Shown: piece by piece, positions 32,756 to 42,189 of the stretch
Layout: the number at the start of each line of letters is the position of its first letter
Numbering within the stretch: position 1 is the first letter of the stretch
Notes under the pieces: model-generated
What the model was told of the DNA's origin: nothing
The model's database searches: none
The model's input: only the letters and a program-made list of their open reading frames with translations
Assembly (NCBI GenBank): GCA_030432635.1
Contig: JAUIMB010000007.1
Location: forward strand, 124,001 to 188,000
Length of the DNA stretch: 64,000 bases
Reading direction: 5' to 3'
DNA from: Bacteroidia bacterium
GTDB lineage: Bacteria; Bacteroidota; Bacteroidia; Flavobacteriales; Flavobacteriaceae
Program-made: the position numbers and the translations under genes

Positions 32756-34900
32756 TTATTTCCTGAGGACGAGTTTCTGTAGTTTCCGTTTTCCGTTTGC
32801 GAGTCTTGCCTTAACGATGTATACGCCATTCGATAGCCTGTTGTCGTTGATGATGAACTCTGTTTCACCGATGCCGTTCTTTGAGTAGACTGCCTTTCCG
32901 ACGATGTCGAAGACCTCAATTGCATCGATCTCCCCAACGCCCGATATAACCTTTATGTACTCGCCGTTAGGGGCCATTATGGTCAGGCTGTCGGTCTCGA
33001 ACGAATCGACACCGAGGCTTTCATCGGTATACCTCAGTATGAACCTGTCGTCATGTACGCCCTGGGAAACGGTAACCGAGTACGGCGCCTCCCTAAGGTC
33101 ATGTATGACGTTCAGTAAGGTGTCCTCGAGATATATCCCTTGGTTGGGCTCTAGGAATAGCCCGTCCACGGTATTTATGGCAATGGTATGCTCTCCGGTT
33201 GCGTTTGCGACCATGCCAAGAGGGATGGTGTCCTCCTGCAGGAATGGCAGTGCGCGCCCTTGTATGGACAGTCCCTCGCCCTCCAATAGGGAGTAGAACC
33301 CGCTGTTGTCACCGCTAAAGTCGTATCCATCGAAAAGACGGTCAAAGCCATTGGTTGCATTGGTGGCGTAACCGACCAAAATGGAGTTGGTCACTTGGTT
33401 CGGCGACAATAGGTCCAGCCAAATCCTGTGGCGCTCAATTCCCGAAGCGTCCTCATTGCCATTGGTGTCCGGGGCGCCCAATCTATAGAAATTGCTGTTG
33501 TCGTAGTTTATGATCAGATCGTCTATGGTATCGTCGTACCTCATGCTGTTGTTGAAGGTCACGTTCGAGCCTGTTGGCGCAGAATGGTTCATGAGCACAA
33601 AGAACCCCTGTCCAGATCCGATGAACATGTCATTGGTTCCGGGAGGGTTGGACCCCAAGTTGTTGTGCTCGAGATAGTCGTTGCCATCGTAATTGTAGTA
33701 ATAGCTCTCGTAAAACGGGTCAGCGGTGATCGCGGAATAAGCCGACGAATGCGGCCAGACATATACCGTGCCGTTGATATTGGTGTTATAGTCCACAAAG
33801 GCATTGGCGGATATGGCGGACGGGTACGGGTTCCCGATAAGGTTCCAGTTGTCGTCCTCATTGGTGGCTGTGTTCCCGTTACCGGCATAGGGCGCCCCAT
33901 TGTAACCGCCATGGAAGATCTGCTTGGTGAACACACCGTTGTTCGGTACGCCGCTGAATAGGGCCGTATTGGGCGCTACCGGATATGCTGTGGCCGGTAT
34001 GTTGGCCGGGGTGCCTCCCAGGGAGCGAATAATATAGCCTGTCGCATCATCCATTGGGCCTCCAGATGCCGACCATTCACCGTGGTTGCCCGTACCATTG
34101 CCGGGTACGGTCGGGATCCAGCTGTAAATTTGGCTGGAGGAGGGCGATATGTTGCCAACGGCAAAGCTGGCCACTGGCGATGACCAATAGACATAGTCAT
34201 CGGCACCTACAGGGCTCTCGTCAAAGTTAGGGGAGCGCTGTACATGGATGTTGCCCGTGTTGACTGCGGTGTCCTCCATTTGGATCAGGCTGCCGCTGCT
34301 CTTGATGTTTAGCGTTCCCGAGGCATTTACGTTTACCCATTCCCTTACCAATAGTTCGGTATTGGTCTCCACCTCCAGGTAGGCATTGGCCTGTAGGGTC
34401 AGGTTCCTTGCCATGCCAGGTGTTGTAGGTGGCAAAGGTGCGGCGTTCAATTGGTCTGCGACCGGGTCGTTTGGCGTTGTTGCCTGGTCAGGGATCACCA
34501 CGCAATCGTCAAGGTCAGGTACACCTGCAGGTGTCCAGTTGTTGGCCACATACCAATTGTTGTCAACGGACCCGTCCCATATTTTTCTGGGATCCGTGAC
34601 AACGATGTCGTCATCCACCGTAATGCTGCCGCTACAGGTAGGGAACGTGGCTTCCACATAATAGGTGTTGGCCGTGTTCACTGTCAATGTGTTGTTGGTC
34701 CCGACAACGGTACCGCCGAGGCTTCCGGTATACCAAGTGACACTGCTCGGTACCCTAGGGGCACCATCGGGAACGAATCGCCATGCCTCACGTGTTGTTG
34801 GTGTGTTTGGTACTTCCCAGTTAGGATCGATCCCTCTACAAGGGGCCGTTAGGGCCTCACCGGCTGATGAGTTTCCTTGGATGCCCACAATGGCATTTCC
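32756..34900 (-). other. GC-rich tract within the T9SS gene
   Basis: Hand counts of 60-base lines give 55% GC (33601-33660) and 57% (34381-34440) here, against 38% for the matching part of the paralog (38521-38580), 40% in the 5' half of the same gene (36061-36120) and 43% at 34981-35040. The change at the 3' end coincides with the stop codon. Confidence 0.8.
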
Positions 34901-37312
34901 ATCGTTCCAAGGGTTTACATTGCCGTTTTCGATTAATTTTTCTTCGATATGTACCTCAATGATATTGGTGCTCTCATAGAGCTCAATACGTCCAGAGTAA
35001 AGTCTTGTGGCATCACCAAACATAGGGATATCATTCCATGAGATCACCATTTTTCTGCAGTTGCCCGTTCCTACCAATTCGGTTTGTATTGCACTTGCAG
35101 GCAAACCTCTTGGATCGATATCGTGATAAACACCATATATGGCATAATCGACTAATGAGCCATCTGTACTAGGCAAGTTCTCATCAAATTGCCATCCGCT
35201 AAAACTTCCAGGCGTATTTGAACCTGCTAAACCATTTCCAGGATCATTGATGTCGAAGGTAACTTTTCCATTGGCACCAACCAAGAAATGGGTGTAGGTT
35301 TGCCCGTAAAAACAGAAGTCAAAGCCTATATTGGTTGAGCTTGGTGCCCATACGTCATCAGAAGTAATGTTTTGATTATTGAGTCCACCACCAAGACCGG
35401 AACTTACGGAGTAAGGGATGCGCTCAACCCTGTAGCTTGTGGTCTCATGGAAATTACTGTGTGCTTCTAAAGTGACTTGCCCAGTATCACATTCTAATTG
35501 AATTTGAGGGTCTGCCACAAACGGAACTGCTGCAAACGGATCGTTATTGGTATCGTCTGCAATTAATGTACATGAAGGTGGTGCCAAGGTTACAGTACTA
35601 ACACAAGGTTCGGTGATACAAATGTTAAACGTTCCTGCAGAAGGAGCTCCCGCTTGGCTATACACTCTGATATAATACGACGTGCCAGGAGTCAAACTGT
35701 TAAATGTAATGGCTTCATTGAGGCCTCCAGAAGTATTGTTTACACAAGATAAACTAGGACCTCCACAGCTACCTTCAAAAACTTGAAACACTGCATTGCT
35801 CATTGTTACTGGGTCCACTGTAATGGTATGCTCGCTGCCTGTGGCAACAAAGGAATACCAAACATCGTCATCGGCATTTCCTGTACATCCAGATTGAGAT
35901 AGTGTTGCAAATTCTGAAGTGCCATTTGTTATTATACAACTTTGATCTGACGTCAATAAAATCGCATTAGCACAATCGTCGTTTGATGGTGGCGCTGGCG
36001 TTCCTACACAAATGTCAAAAGTAGTGTTTTCCGAACCTGAAAAATAAGTGAATATTTGAACATAATATGTTCTGCCAATTATGAGTCCAGTAACATCGGT
36101 TGTATTAGGGTCTGAACACGCAATATTATTACCAGTATTTACAGCGCAGTTAGGCGGAATAAATGGGCCGTAAACAGCAATGTACATATCTAGGTCACTC
36201 CCAACAATATTGGTAAGAGAAATACGATGATTTGTGTCTGTTGCTACGAAGCTATACCATACATCATCGTCAGGATTTGAAAAACCACAAGAATCGATAC
36301 CAGAATTTGTAGCACTTTCAACGGTTCCTGCTGTTACCACTCCACAATTAAGATCTGGGTTTACGGTAAGGGCTACCGCATTACAAGGTTCATCATTTGA
36401 TGGAGGTGGAGGTGGTGTGCCTACACAAACTTCAAAGTTTGCCTCATCGGTTGGATCTGCCCAATATCCATAAACACGTACATAGTAGGTGTTACCTATT
36501 ATAAGTCCTGTTAAATCTAATGTTTCAGGATCATCAGCACTGCCCTCTAGAATAAGTGCACCACAGCCTCCTGATCCATCATACACACCAATGGATATAT
36601 CTGCACTACCAGTAACAAGCGTTTCATTTAATGCCGATACTCTATGTGATGTATTGGTAGCCACAAAGCTATACCACACATCATTATCTGGCGTTCCAAT
36701 CACATCATCGGCTTGCGGAGAGGCTGTTGCTCCTACTGTAGTTCCGAATGTAGTCGTACCACAATTTAGGTCAGGATTGACAGTTAAGCCGATGGCTCCG
36801 GTACATTCGTCATTGGAAATTGGAGATGTTATCAATAATTCAAAATCAGCAAGTGGTGTTAGTGTAGCCCAAGAATCTACAATGATATAATACGTTCCAG
36901 GAGTCAAGGTAATTGTTGTTGAACCATCACGGTTAGTACCGGTGACGAATCCTCCCACGCAATTTCCTGCTGTAGGAGCGCAACCTGAATGGACAGATAA
37001 GGATTTCCATGTGCTTGTGCCACTATTAGCGTAGGCGAATGTATAATCTCCAGCTGTCGTTACATTGATCGAGTAAGCACCGTCAGGGGCATCACCATAG
37101 AAAGCAGATCCTGGAACACAAGCACTAATACCTGTGCCGTAACTTCCAGGTGCTGCTGGAGTCGCAGGAACAGTTTGAATTCCGGTTGATATAGTACCTG
37201 CTGGTACTAGGGTAAGAGCTGTGGCTGTACCACAATCCGTCCCAGGAGCTTGAGCTAATGAAAGTTGTGTTGTTATTGCCGCTAAAAAACAGAATAGTAG
37301 TATTCTAGTCAT
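32756..37312 (-). CDS. Large T9SS-secreted surface protein with GC-rich C-terminal half
   Basis: The 1518-residue protein has a signal peptide (1-20) and a PPC-like N-terminal domain (about 25-165). At least three repeats of about 140 residues follow, each starting SNDEC or similar with NPDLNCG and DNDVWYSFVAT (about 167, 305, 444). A region to about 900 includes a MAM/adhesin-like part. A long domain shared with the downstream paralog follows (WNLIGNPYPSAISANAFVDY). A type A T9SS sorting domain ends it (FDIVGKAVYS, RLSNGVYIVKARL, KLQKLVLRK). It is probably cell-surface or released. From about 34900 to the 3' end the DNA is far richer in G and C than its surroundings. Confidence 0.9.
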   Translation of the reverse strand: MTRILLFCFLAAITTQLSLAQAPGTDCGTATALTLVPAGTISTGIQTVPATPAAPGSYGTGISACVPGSAFYGDAPDGAYSINVTTAGDYTFAYANSGTSTWKSLSVHSGCAPTAGNCVGGFVTGTNRDGSTTITLTPGTYYIIVDSWATLTPLADFELLITSPISNDECTGAIGLTVNPDLNCGTTTFGTTVGATASPQADDVIGTPDNDVWYSFVATNTSHRVSALNETLVTGSADISIGVYDGSGGCGALILEGSADDPETLDLTGLIIGNTYYVRVYGYWADPTDEANFEVCVGTPPPPPSNDEPCNAVALTVNPDLNCGVVTAGTVESATNSGIDSCGFSNPDDDVWYSFVATDTNHRISLTNIVGSDLDMYIAVYGPFIPPNCAVNTGNNIACSDPNTTDVTGLIIGRTYYVQIFTYFSGSENTTFDICVGTPAPPSNDDCANAILLTSDQSCIITNGTSEFATLSQSGCTGNADDDVWYSFVATGSEHTITVDPVTMSNAVFQVFEGSCGGPSLSCVNNTSGGLNEAITFNSLTPGTSYYIRVYSQAGAPSAGTFNICITEPCVSTVTLAPPSCTLIADDTNNDPFAAVPFVADPQIQLECDTGQVTLEAHSNFHETTSYRVERIPYSVSSGLGGGLNNQNITSDDVWAPSSTNIGFDFCFYGQTYTHFLVGANGKVTFDINDPGNGLAGSNTPGSFSGWQFDENLPSTDGSLVDYAIYGVYHDIDPRGLPASAIQTELVGTGNCRKMVISWNDIPMFGDATRLYSGRIELYESTNIIEVHIEEKLIENGNVNPWNDGNAIVGIQGNSSAGEALTAPCRGIDPNWEVPNTPTTREAWRFVPDGAPRVPSSVTWYTGSLGGTVVGTNNTLTVNTANTYYVEATFPTCSGSITVDDDIVVTDPRKIWDGSVDNNWYVANNWTPAGVPDLDDCVVIPDQATTPNDPVADQLNAAPLPPTTPGMARNLTLQANAYLEVETNTELLVREWVNVNASGTLNIKSSGSLIQMEDTAVNTGNIHVQRSPNFDESPVGADDYVYWSSPVASFAVGNISPSSSQIYSWIPTVPGNGTGNHGEWSASGGPMDDATGYIIRSLGGTPANIPATAYPVAPNTALFSGVPNNGVFTKQIFHGGYNGAPYAGNGNTATNEDDNWNLIGNPYPSAISANAFVDYNTNINGTVYVWPHSSAYSAITADPFYESYYYNYDGNDYLEHNNLGSNPPGTNDMFIGSGQGFFVLMNHSAPTGSNVTFNNSMRYDDTIDDLIINYDNSNFYRLGAPDTNGNEDASGIERHRIWLDLLSPNQVTNSILVGYATNATNGFDRLFDGYDFSGDNSGFYSLLEGEGLSIQGRALPFLQEDTIPLGMVANATGEHTIAINTVDGLFLEPNQGIYLEDTLLNVIHDLREAPYSVTVSQGVHDDRFILRYTDESLGVDSFETDSLTIMAPNGEYIKVISGVGEIDAIEVFDIVGKAVYSKNGIGETEFIINDNRLSNGVYIVKARLANGKRKLQKLVLRK

Positions 37313-37380
37313 AATCTTAGGATTTAAAATAAACTAACAAGACCTTAAAAAATGGCCGATATTAGATAGGTTATTACATC

Positions 37381-37408
37381 GTAGATCGATATGGGCAATA
37401 TCGCCTAC
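37381..37408 (-). promoter_or_regulatory. Probable 5' UTR hairpin of the 1518-residue gene
   Basis: GTAG-AT-CGATAT pairs with ATATCG-C-CTAC around GGGCA. With the -7 box at 37416-37423, this stem would lie at or near the very 5' end of the mRNA, where it could protect the transcript. Confidence 0.4.
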
Positions 37409-37415
37409 AATTTAC

Positions 37416-37423
37416 CAAAAATA
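37416..37423 (-). promoter_or_regulatory. -7 box of the 1518-residue T9SS gene
   Basis: The minus strand reads TATTTTTG, fitting TAnnTTTG, 104 bases upstream of the ATG. The paralog has a similar box (TAATTTTG) 103 bases upstream of its own ATG, with similar flanking bases. Confidence 0.5.
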
Positions 37424-37613
37424 TGTGACTTTGGTAAAAAAAAAGAAGATTTATTTAAATTTTTGTTAAAGTGTTGCTTTTTATAGATAAAAACCGTGTT
37501 GAGACTGTATTTAACGTAGTTGTGCTGCCTCACAAATCCAAAAATTTACGGGTTCGCAACTGCAATGTATTTTTGATAAACTGATAAGTCATCATTCACA
37601 AAATGTTTGTGTA

Positions 37614-37647
37614 ATAAAAAAAGCCTTGACGCTAATGGACAAGGCTT
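37614..37647 (-). terminator. Terminator of the 1137-residue T9SS gene
   Basis: AAGCCTTG (37621-37628) pairs with CAAGGCTT (37640-37647). On the minus strand a run of T's follows. Confidence 0.85.
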
Positions 37648-37680
37648 AACTGTTTTTTGAAATGGTGTTATGCTTAAAAA

Positions 37681-40600
37681 TTAATTTTTGAGTACTACTT
37701 TTTGATTTCGGCTTTGGCCATTTTCTAAGTTGACTTCTACAATATAAGCACCATTAGAGAGATTCTCTGTTTGAATAATACTATCAGGTGCATTAACATT
37801 TGTTCTCTTTAATAGTGGCCTGCCTAGTATGTCATAAATAGTGATGGCTTTAATTTGGCTGTTATTAGAAGTGACTTTGACATACTTTCCTTTTGGAGCG
37901 ATTATGAAGACTTCAGATATTTCAGCTTCAGCAATACTCAAGGCATCGTCTGTAAACCTAAGAATGAATCTACTATTATGTCTGCCTTCTGACATCGTAA
38001 ACGTATAAGGTGATGTTCTAAGATTATGGATCAGATTGAGCTCAATGTCTTCTATGTAAATCCCTTGACCTTCATCTATAAATAAACCGTCTAACGTATT
38101 GATTGCAATCGTATGGCTGCCAGGTTCATTTGCAGCAACTCCCAGCTCTACAGTGTCTTCAGAGGTAAAAGGCAATGCTCTTCCTTGAATACTCAAATCC
38201 TTGTCATCTACTATCGAATAAAAGCCAGAATTATCACTACTAAAATCGTAACCATCGTATAAGCGATCGAAGTCATTGGTTGCGTTGGTGACATAGCCGA
38301 CGAGAATGGAATTGGTCACATCGTTAGGTGAGAGTAAATCTAACCAAATTCTATGTCGTTCAATGTCTTCGGTACTTCGTTCTTGAGAGTTCAATCGATA
38401 AAAATCGTTGTTATCATAATTGTTGATGAGATCGTCTATCGAATTGTCATACCTCATGCTATTGTTAAATGTAACATCTGTTCCTGAAGTAGCTCCATGA
38501 TTCATAAAGACAAAGAAACCTTGACCTGCACCTATAAATAAATCATTGGTACCTGGAGGATTAGACCCTGTATTGTTATGCTCGAAATAATCATTGCCAT
38601 CATAGTTGTATGCAAAATCTTGATAAAATGGGTCACCAGTCACCAAGGATGTACCGTTGGTATGGTCCCACATGTAAACAGTACCATTGATATTGGTGTT
38701 AAAGTCAACAAAAGCGTTAGCTGAAATCGCAGAAGGATAAGGGTTTCCGATCAAGTTCCAATTGTCATCCTCGTTGGTTGCTGTATTTCCTACACCTGGA
38801 TAAGGCGCACCGTTATAGCCACCATGGAATATCGCTTTGGTAATAACACCATTATTTGGAACTCCATAAAACAATGCTGTATTATTAGGTATCGCATAAG
38901 CTGTAGAAGGAATTGTGGCAGGTGTGCCTCCTAAACCTCTCACGATATACCCTGTCGCATCATCCATTGGACCTGTCGCATCATACCATTCGCCGTGATT
39001 GCCAGTTCCGTTACCTGTCATGGTAGGTGTCCAACCATAAAGACGTGTTGATGATGGTGAAATATCAGTAACAACGAAATTTTCAACAGGTGAAGACCAA
39101 TATACGTATTCTGAAGGACCAACGGCACTTTCATCAGAATTAGGCGAGCGTTGCATGTATATCACACCTGAATTTGTTGCAGAGTCATCCATCTGTATTA
39201 AACTAGCGCTACTGCGTAAATTTAAAACTCCAGTGCTCTGTACGTTTACGGATTCTCTTATCATAAGTTCGGTATCGGTTGCCACTTCTAGATATGAACC
39301 TGTTTGCATGGTTAAGGTCCTACCCAATGCAGGAGTCGCTACCTGATTGGCAACTGGGCTATTGGGAACGGTACCATCATCAGGTATAACCACACATTCG
39401 TCCAATGAAGGCACTCCGACTGGAGTCCAGTTGTTGGGCTCGTACCAATTACCATTTACAGATCCGTTCCAGTTTTTACCAATCACATAATCTAGACGAG
39501 TTCTCATAGAAGGTGCGGAAGGGCATGCAAACCAGTAGGAATAAACACCAGGAACGCTTGTATCTGTTAAGCCAGAACCAGGATAATTTACAGGATTGAA
39601 GCCTGGTCCTGTCTCTATTGGAGTGCCTCCAACGGCAGTGGTGTACCATTCAATTGGCAATATGGTCTCCCAATTCACATCTGGTCCAGAGGTAACCGTC
39701 CATGTATAAGGACTATTTCCAGTTCCTAAGTTGAATTCTGTTGTGATAAGCGTATAGGATGTTGCAGCATTTAAGTTTACGGTTAATCTTGGGCGAAGAC
39801 CTCCACCTGAATCATCATCACCAATTACAAAAGTTCCTGGAGGTGGGCACGAACCAATAGTGTATAAGCCATCGTTAACAATGATATAACCCATGCCGTC
39901 AAATCCAGCGGCTGCCGTCATTTCCAAAACATATAGTCCCGTTGTAGGTACAGTAAAGTTAATGGCCTCATAGCGTCTTGCAGCACCAGTATTAGTGTTA
40001 CAGGTTGCAGAGTTAGCACTAGAGAATTGTCGATCTGCCAATGCGCCTCCTAAAAGATTACCAAAAACCGTATTGGATGTGTTCACACCTGGAGGACATA
40101 CAGCGTCTGATGTCAAGGATTTACTACGTTCGTTAGGACACTCGTCATAAACACCATTGTCACCAGGAGGGATAGGTGTAGTAATACAGATGTCAAACGT
40201 CCCATTATTGTTGTTGCCCCATTCCCAAACTCTAATGTAAACAATTTCTCCAGGCGTTCTGCCAGTAATTGATATGGCGGACATGAATCCTGTCCCAAAA
40301 TCATCATCACAAGCCAACTGAGCCAAAGCTCCACAAGTGCCTGAGTATACTGCCATACCACTATCTGTCATTACTCCAGGTTCGGTTGTAATGGTAAAAT
40401 CTCCAGTATCGTTTACTTCATAGGTAAACCAGATATCTCCACCTTGATAGTTAGCGCAAGTTGGAGCAGGAGCTCCGGCAGATGCCGTCGCAGTCGCATT
40501 GGTATAGGTCACCAACGAACAATCTACATCGGAATACAACTCTATGGCATTAATGCACTCATCGTTTGAAATCGGACTGGTGATTAATAATTCAAAAGCA

Positions 40601-41094
40601 ATATCCGTTACTCCAGTACCAGGAGCTGGAGGGTATTCGGCTAGTATAGCATAAGAATCAATAACTATATAGTAAGTGCCAATTGATAATGTCAATGTAA
40701 GTGGCGTTGCCAAATCTCTTTGACCGACAGTTCCAGCTGATCCAAGGCAGTTTCCTACGGCATTAGTAGGAGGGCATACTTGGTGCACGGCAAGTGATTT
40801 CCAAGTAGTTCCATTGTTTGCAAAATCAAATGTATAATCACCAGGAATGGCAACATTAATCATATACACACCATCTGTACCTGTTCCATAAAATGTTGTT
40901 CCAGCAGTACAATTGGTGGCGTTGTATGTATTGTTGAAGGTTGGAGATGTGATTTCATGGAATCCTGTAGATGCTGTCGTACCATAGGCTAGCGTTATAG
41001 GAGTCGCACTAAAACAATCATCGCCAGGTGCTTGTGCAACGGTTAATTGGGTTAGTATTGCAAATAAAAAACCACAGAGTATTTTTCTATTCAT
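37681..41094 (-). CDS. Large T9SS-secreted surface protein, paralog of the preceding gene
   Basis: The 1137-residue protein has a signal peptide (1-20), an N-terminal PPC-like domain similar to its paralog, two further domains of that kind (SNDECINAIELYSDVDCS and DECPNERSKSLTSDAVC), and a C-terminal 600 residues closely similar to the 1518-residue protein (GNPYPSAISANAFVDFNTNI, FYQDFAYNYDGNDYFEHNN). It ends in a type A T9SS sorting domain (YDILGRPLLKR, LSNGAYIVEVNL, RNQKVVLKN). Base composition is ordinary for the window throughout. It is probably an adhesin or other surface protein; function unknown. The two genes arose by tandem duplication, with loss or gain of N-terminal repeats. Confidence 0.9.
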   Translation of the reverse strand: MNRKILCGFLFAILTQLTVAQAPGDDCFSATPITLAYGTTASTGFHEITSPTFNNTYNATNCTAGTTFYGTGTDGVYMINVAIPGDYTFDFANNGTTWKSLAVHQVCPPTNAVGNCLGSAGTVGQRDLATPLTLTLSIGTYYIVIDSYAILAEYPPAPGTGVTDIAFELLITSPISNDECINAIELYSDVDCSLVTYTNATATASAGAPAPTCANYQGGDIWFTYEVNDTGDFTITTEPGVMTDSGMAVYSGTCGALAQLACDDDFGTGFMSAISITGRTPGEIVYIRVWEWGNNNNGTFDICITTPIPPGDNGVYDECPNERSKSLTSDAVCPPGVNTSNTVFGNLLGGALADRQFSSANSATCNTNTGAARRYEAINFTVPTTGLYVLEMTAAAGFDGMGYIIVNDGLYTIGSCPPPGTFVIGDDDSGGGLRPRLTVNLNAATSYTLITTEFNLGTGNSPYTWTVTSGPDVNWETILPIEWYTTAVGGTPIETGPGFNPVNYPGSGLTDTSVPGVYSYWFACPSAPSMRTRLDYVIGKNWNGSVNGNWYEPNNWTPVGVPSLDECVVIPDDGTVPNSPVANQVATPALGRTLTMQTGSYLEVATDTELMIRESVNVQSTGVLNLRSSASLIQMDDSATNSGVIYMQRSPNSDESAVGPSEYVYWSSPVENFVVTDISPSSTRLYGWTPTMTGNGTGNHGEWYDATGPMDDATGYIVRGLGGTPATIPSTAYAIPNNTALFYGVPNNGVITKAIFHGGYNGAPYPGVGNTATNEDDNWNLIGNPYPSAISANAFVDFNTNINGTVYMWDHTNGTSLVTGDPFYQDFAYNYDGNDYFEHNNTGSNPPGTNDLFIGAGQGFFVFMNHGATSGTDVTFNNSMRYDNSIDDLINNYDNNDFYRLNSQERSTEDIERHRIWLDLLSPNDVTNSILVGYVTNATNDFDRLYDGYDFSSDNSGFYSIVDDKDLSIQGRALPFTSEDTVELGVAANEPGSHTIAINTLDGLFIDEGQGIYIEDIELNLIHNLRTSPYTFTMSEGRHNSRFILRFTDDALSIAEAEISEVFIIAPKGKYVKVTSNNSQIKAITIYDILGRPLLKRTNVNAPDSIIQTENLSNGAYIVEVNLENGQSRNQKVVLKN

Positions 41095-41196
41095 AATTCA
41101 TTTTTTTATGGTGTAAATTAGGGTAACCATAAAGCGCAAAGTCATGGATAAGATTCAAAAGTAGAATTAGGGGAAAATAGAATGTCGCAATTTAAC

Positions 41197-41204
41197 CAAA
41201 ATTA
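41197..41204 (-). promoter_or_regulatory. -7 box of the 1137-residue T9SS gene
   Basis: The minus strand reads TAATTTTG, fitting TAnnTTTG, 103 bases upstream of the start. It matches in position and flanks the box before the paralog (37416-37423). Confidence 0.5.
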
Positions 41205-41262
41205 TATAAATTTCATGCTTATTTAATGATAACTTAACTAAAGTTTTCAAAAAAATCCCCAT

Positions 41263-42141
41263 ATGATTGAAAATACCTTTCAGATTGAAAATCATTTGTT
41301 TATAAGATTGGAATATCTTAACCATCCCTTTGTGTCAGGTAACAAATTACGTAAGTTGAAATACAACTTAATTGAGGCAAAAGCATCTCATTATCACAGT
41401 TTGTTAACATTTGGAGGTGCGTATTCCAATCATATTGCAGCCGTTGCCTATTCAGGAAAAGAACATCTATTTAATACCATTGGTGTGATAAGAGGTGAAG
41501 AATTGGAAGGTTTGGTGGAAGGTAATCCAACCTTGTCTTTTGCTAAAGCTTGTGGCATGCAATTTAAATTTATGTCTAGAAAAGATTATCGGCAAAAGAC
41601 TGAACCATGGTTTGTAGATCAATTACATGAGGAATTTGGTGATTTTTATTTGCTTCCTGAAGGCGGTACAAATGGATTGGCAATTAAGGGTTGTGAGGAA
41701 ATTCTTCATACCACTGATAAACAGTACGATTACATTTGCTGTCCGGTTGGAACAGGAGGTACTATTTCGGGACTGATAAACTCAAGTCATCCACATCAAA
41801 AAATTATTGGTTTTCCTGCTTTAAAAGGTGATTTTTTGAATCAAGAAATTGCTAAATTTGCCACACGTAAAAACTGGGAACTTGTTTCAGATTACCATTT
41901 TGGAGGCTATGCAAAGGTGACCGATACACTTGTTGCCTTTATCAATCGATTTAAGCAGAAATACAATGTACCTTTAGATCCTATTTATACTGGAAAAATG
42001 CTGTTTGGTATATGTGATTTGTATGATAAAGGGTATTTTTCCAAAGGTTCTAGGATATTGGCGATTCATACAGGTGGTTTGCAGGGAATACAAGGGGTAA
42101 ACATCAAATTGGAACAACAAAATAGACCTTTAATCGTTTGA
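41263..42141 (+). CDS. PLP-dependent ACC deaminase/D-cysteine desulfhydrase family protein
   Basis: The 292-residue protein belongs to the fold type II PLP enzymes related to 1-aminocyclopropane-1-carboxylate deaminase and D-cysteine desulfhydrase. Features are SGNKLRKLKYNL (with the PLP lysine), LLTFGGAYSNHIAAVA, LLPEGGTNGLAIKGCEE and PVGTGGTISGL. The family is often mis-named; D-cysteine desulfhydrase activity is more common than true ACC deaminase. It stands alone before a lipoprotein gene on the same strand, 48 bases away. Confidence 0.88.
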   Translation: MIENTFQIENHLFIRLEYLNHPFVSGNKLRKLKYNLIEAKASHYHSLLTFGGAYSNHIAAVAYSGKEHLFNTIGVIRGEELEGLVEGNPTLSFAKACGMQFKFMSRKDYRQKTEPWFVDQLHEEFGDFYLLPEGGTNGLAIKGCEEILHTTDKQYDYICCPVGTGGTISGLINSSHPHQKIIGFPALKGDFLNQEIAKFATRKNWELVSDYHFGGYAKVTDTLVAFINRFKQKYNVPLDPIYTGKMLFGICDLYDKGYFSKGSRILAIHTGGLQGIQGVNIKLEQQNRPLIV

Positions 42142-42189
42142 AACTAGACCTGATAAAATTGACTGACTTTTGTCTAAAATGAAAATTGC

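Larger units (their letters stand above)
37313..37680. other. Intergenic region between the two T9SS genes
   Basis: This 368-base stretch holds no gene. It has the promoter and 5' hairpin of the upstream-lying 1518-residue gene (37381-37423) and the terminator of the 1137-residue gene (37614-37647). The rest shows nothing I can name. Confidence 0.6.

Noticed and set aside
33428-33961. A 177-codon open frame on the plus strand inside the large T9SS gene
   Set aside because: It is antisense to a conserved coding region. Long antisense frames are expected where the sense strand is GC-rich, and the product is a Val-rich chain without recognisable features.
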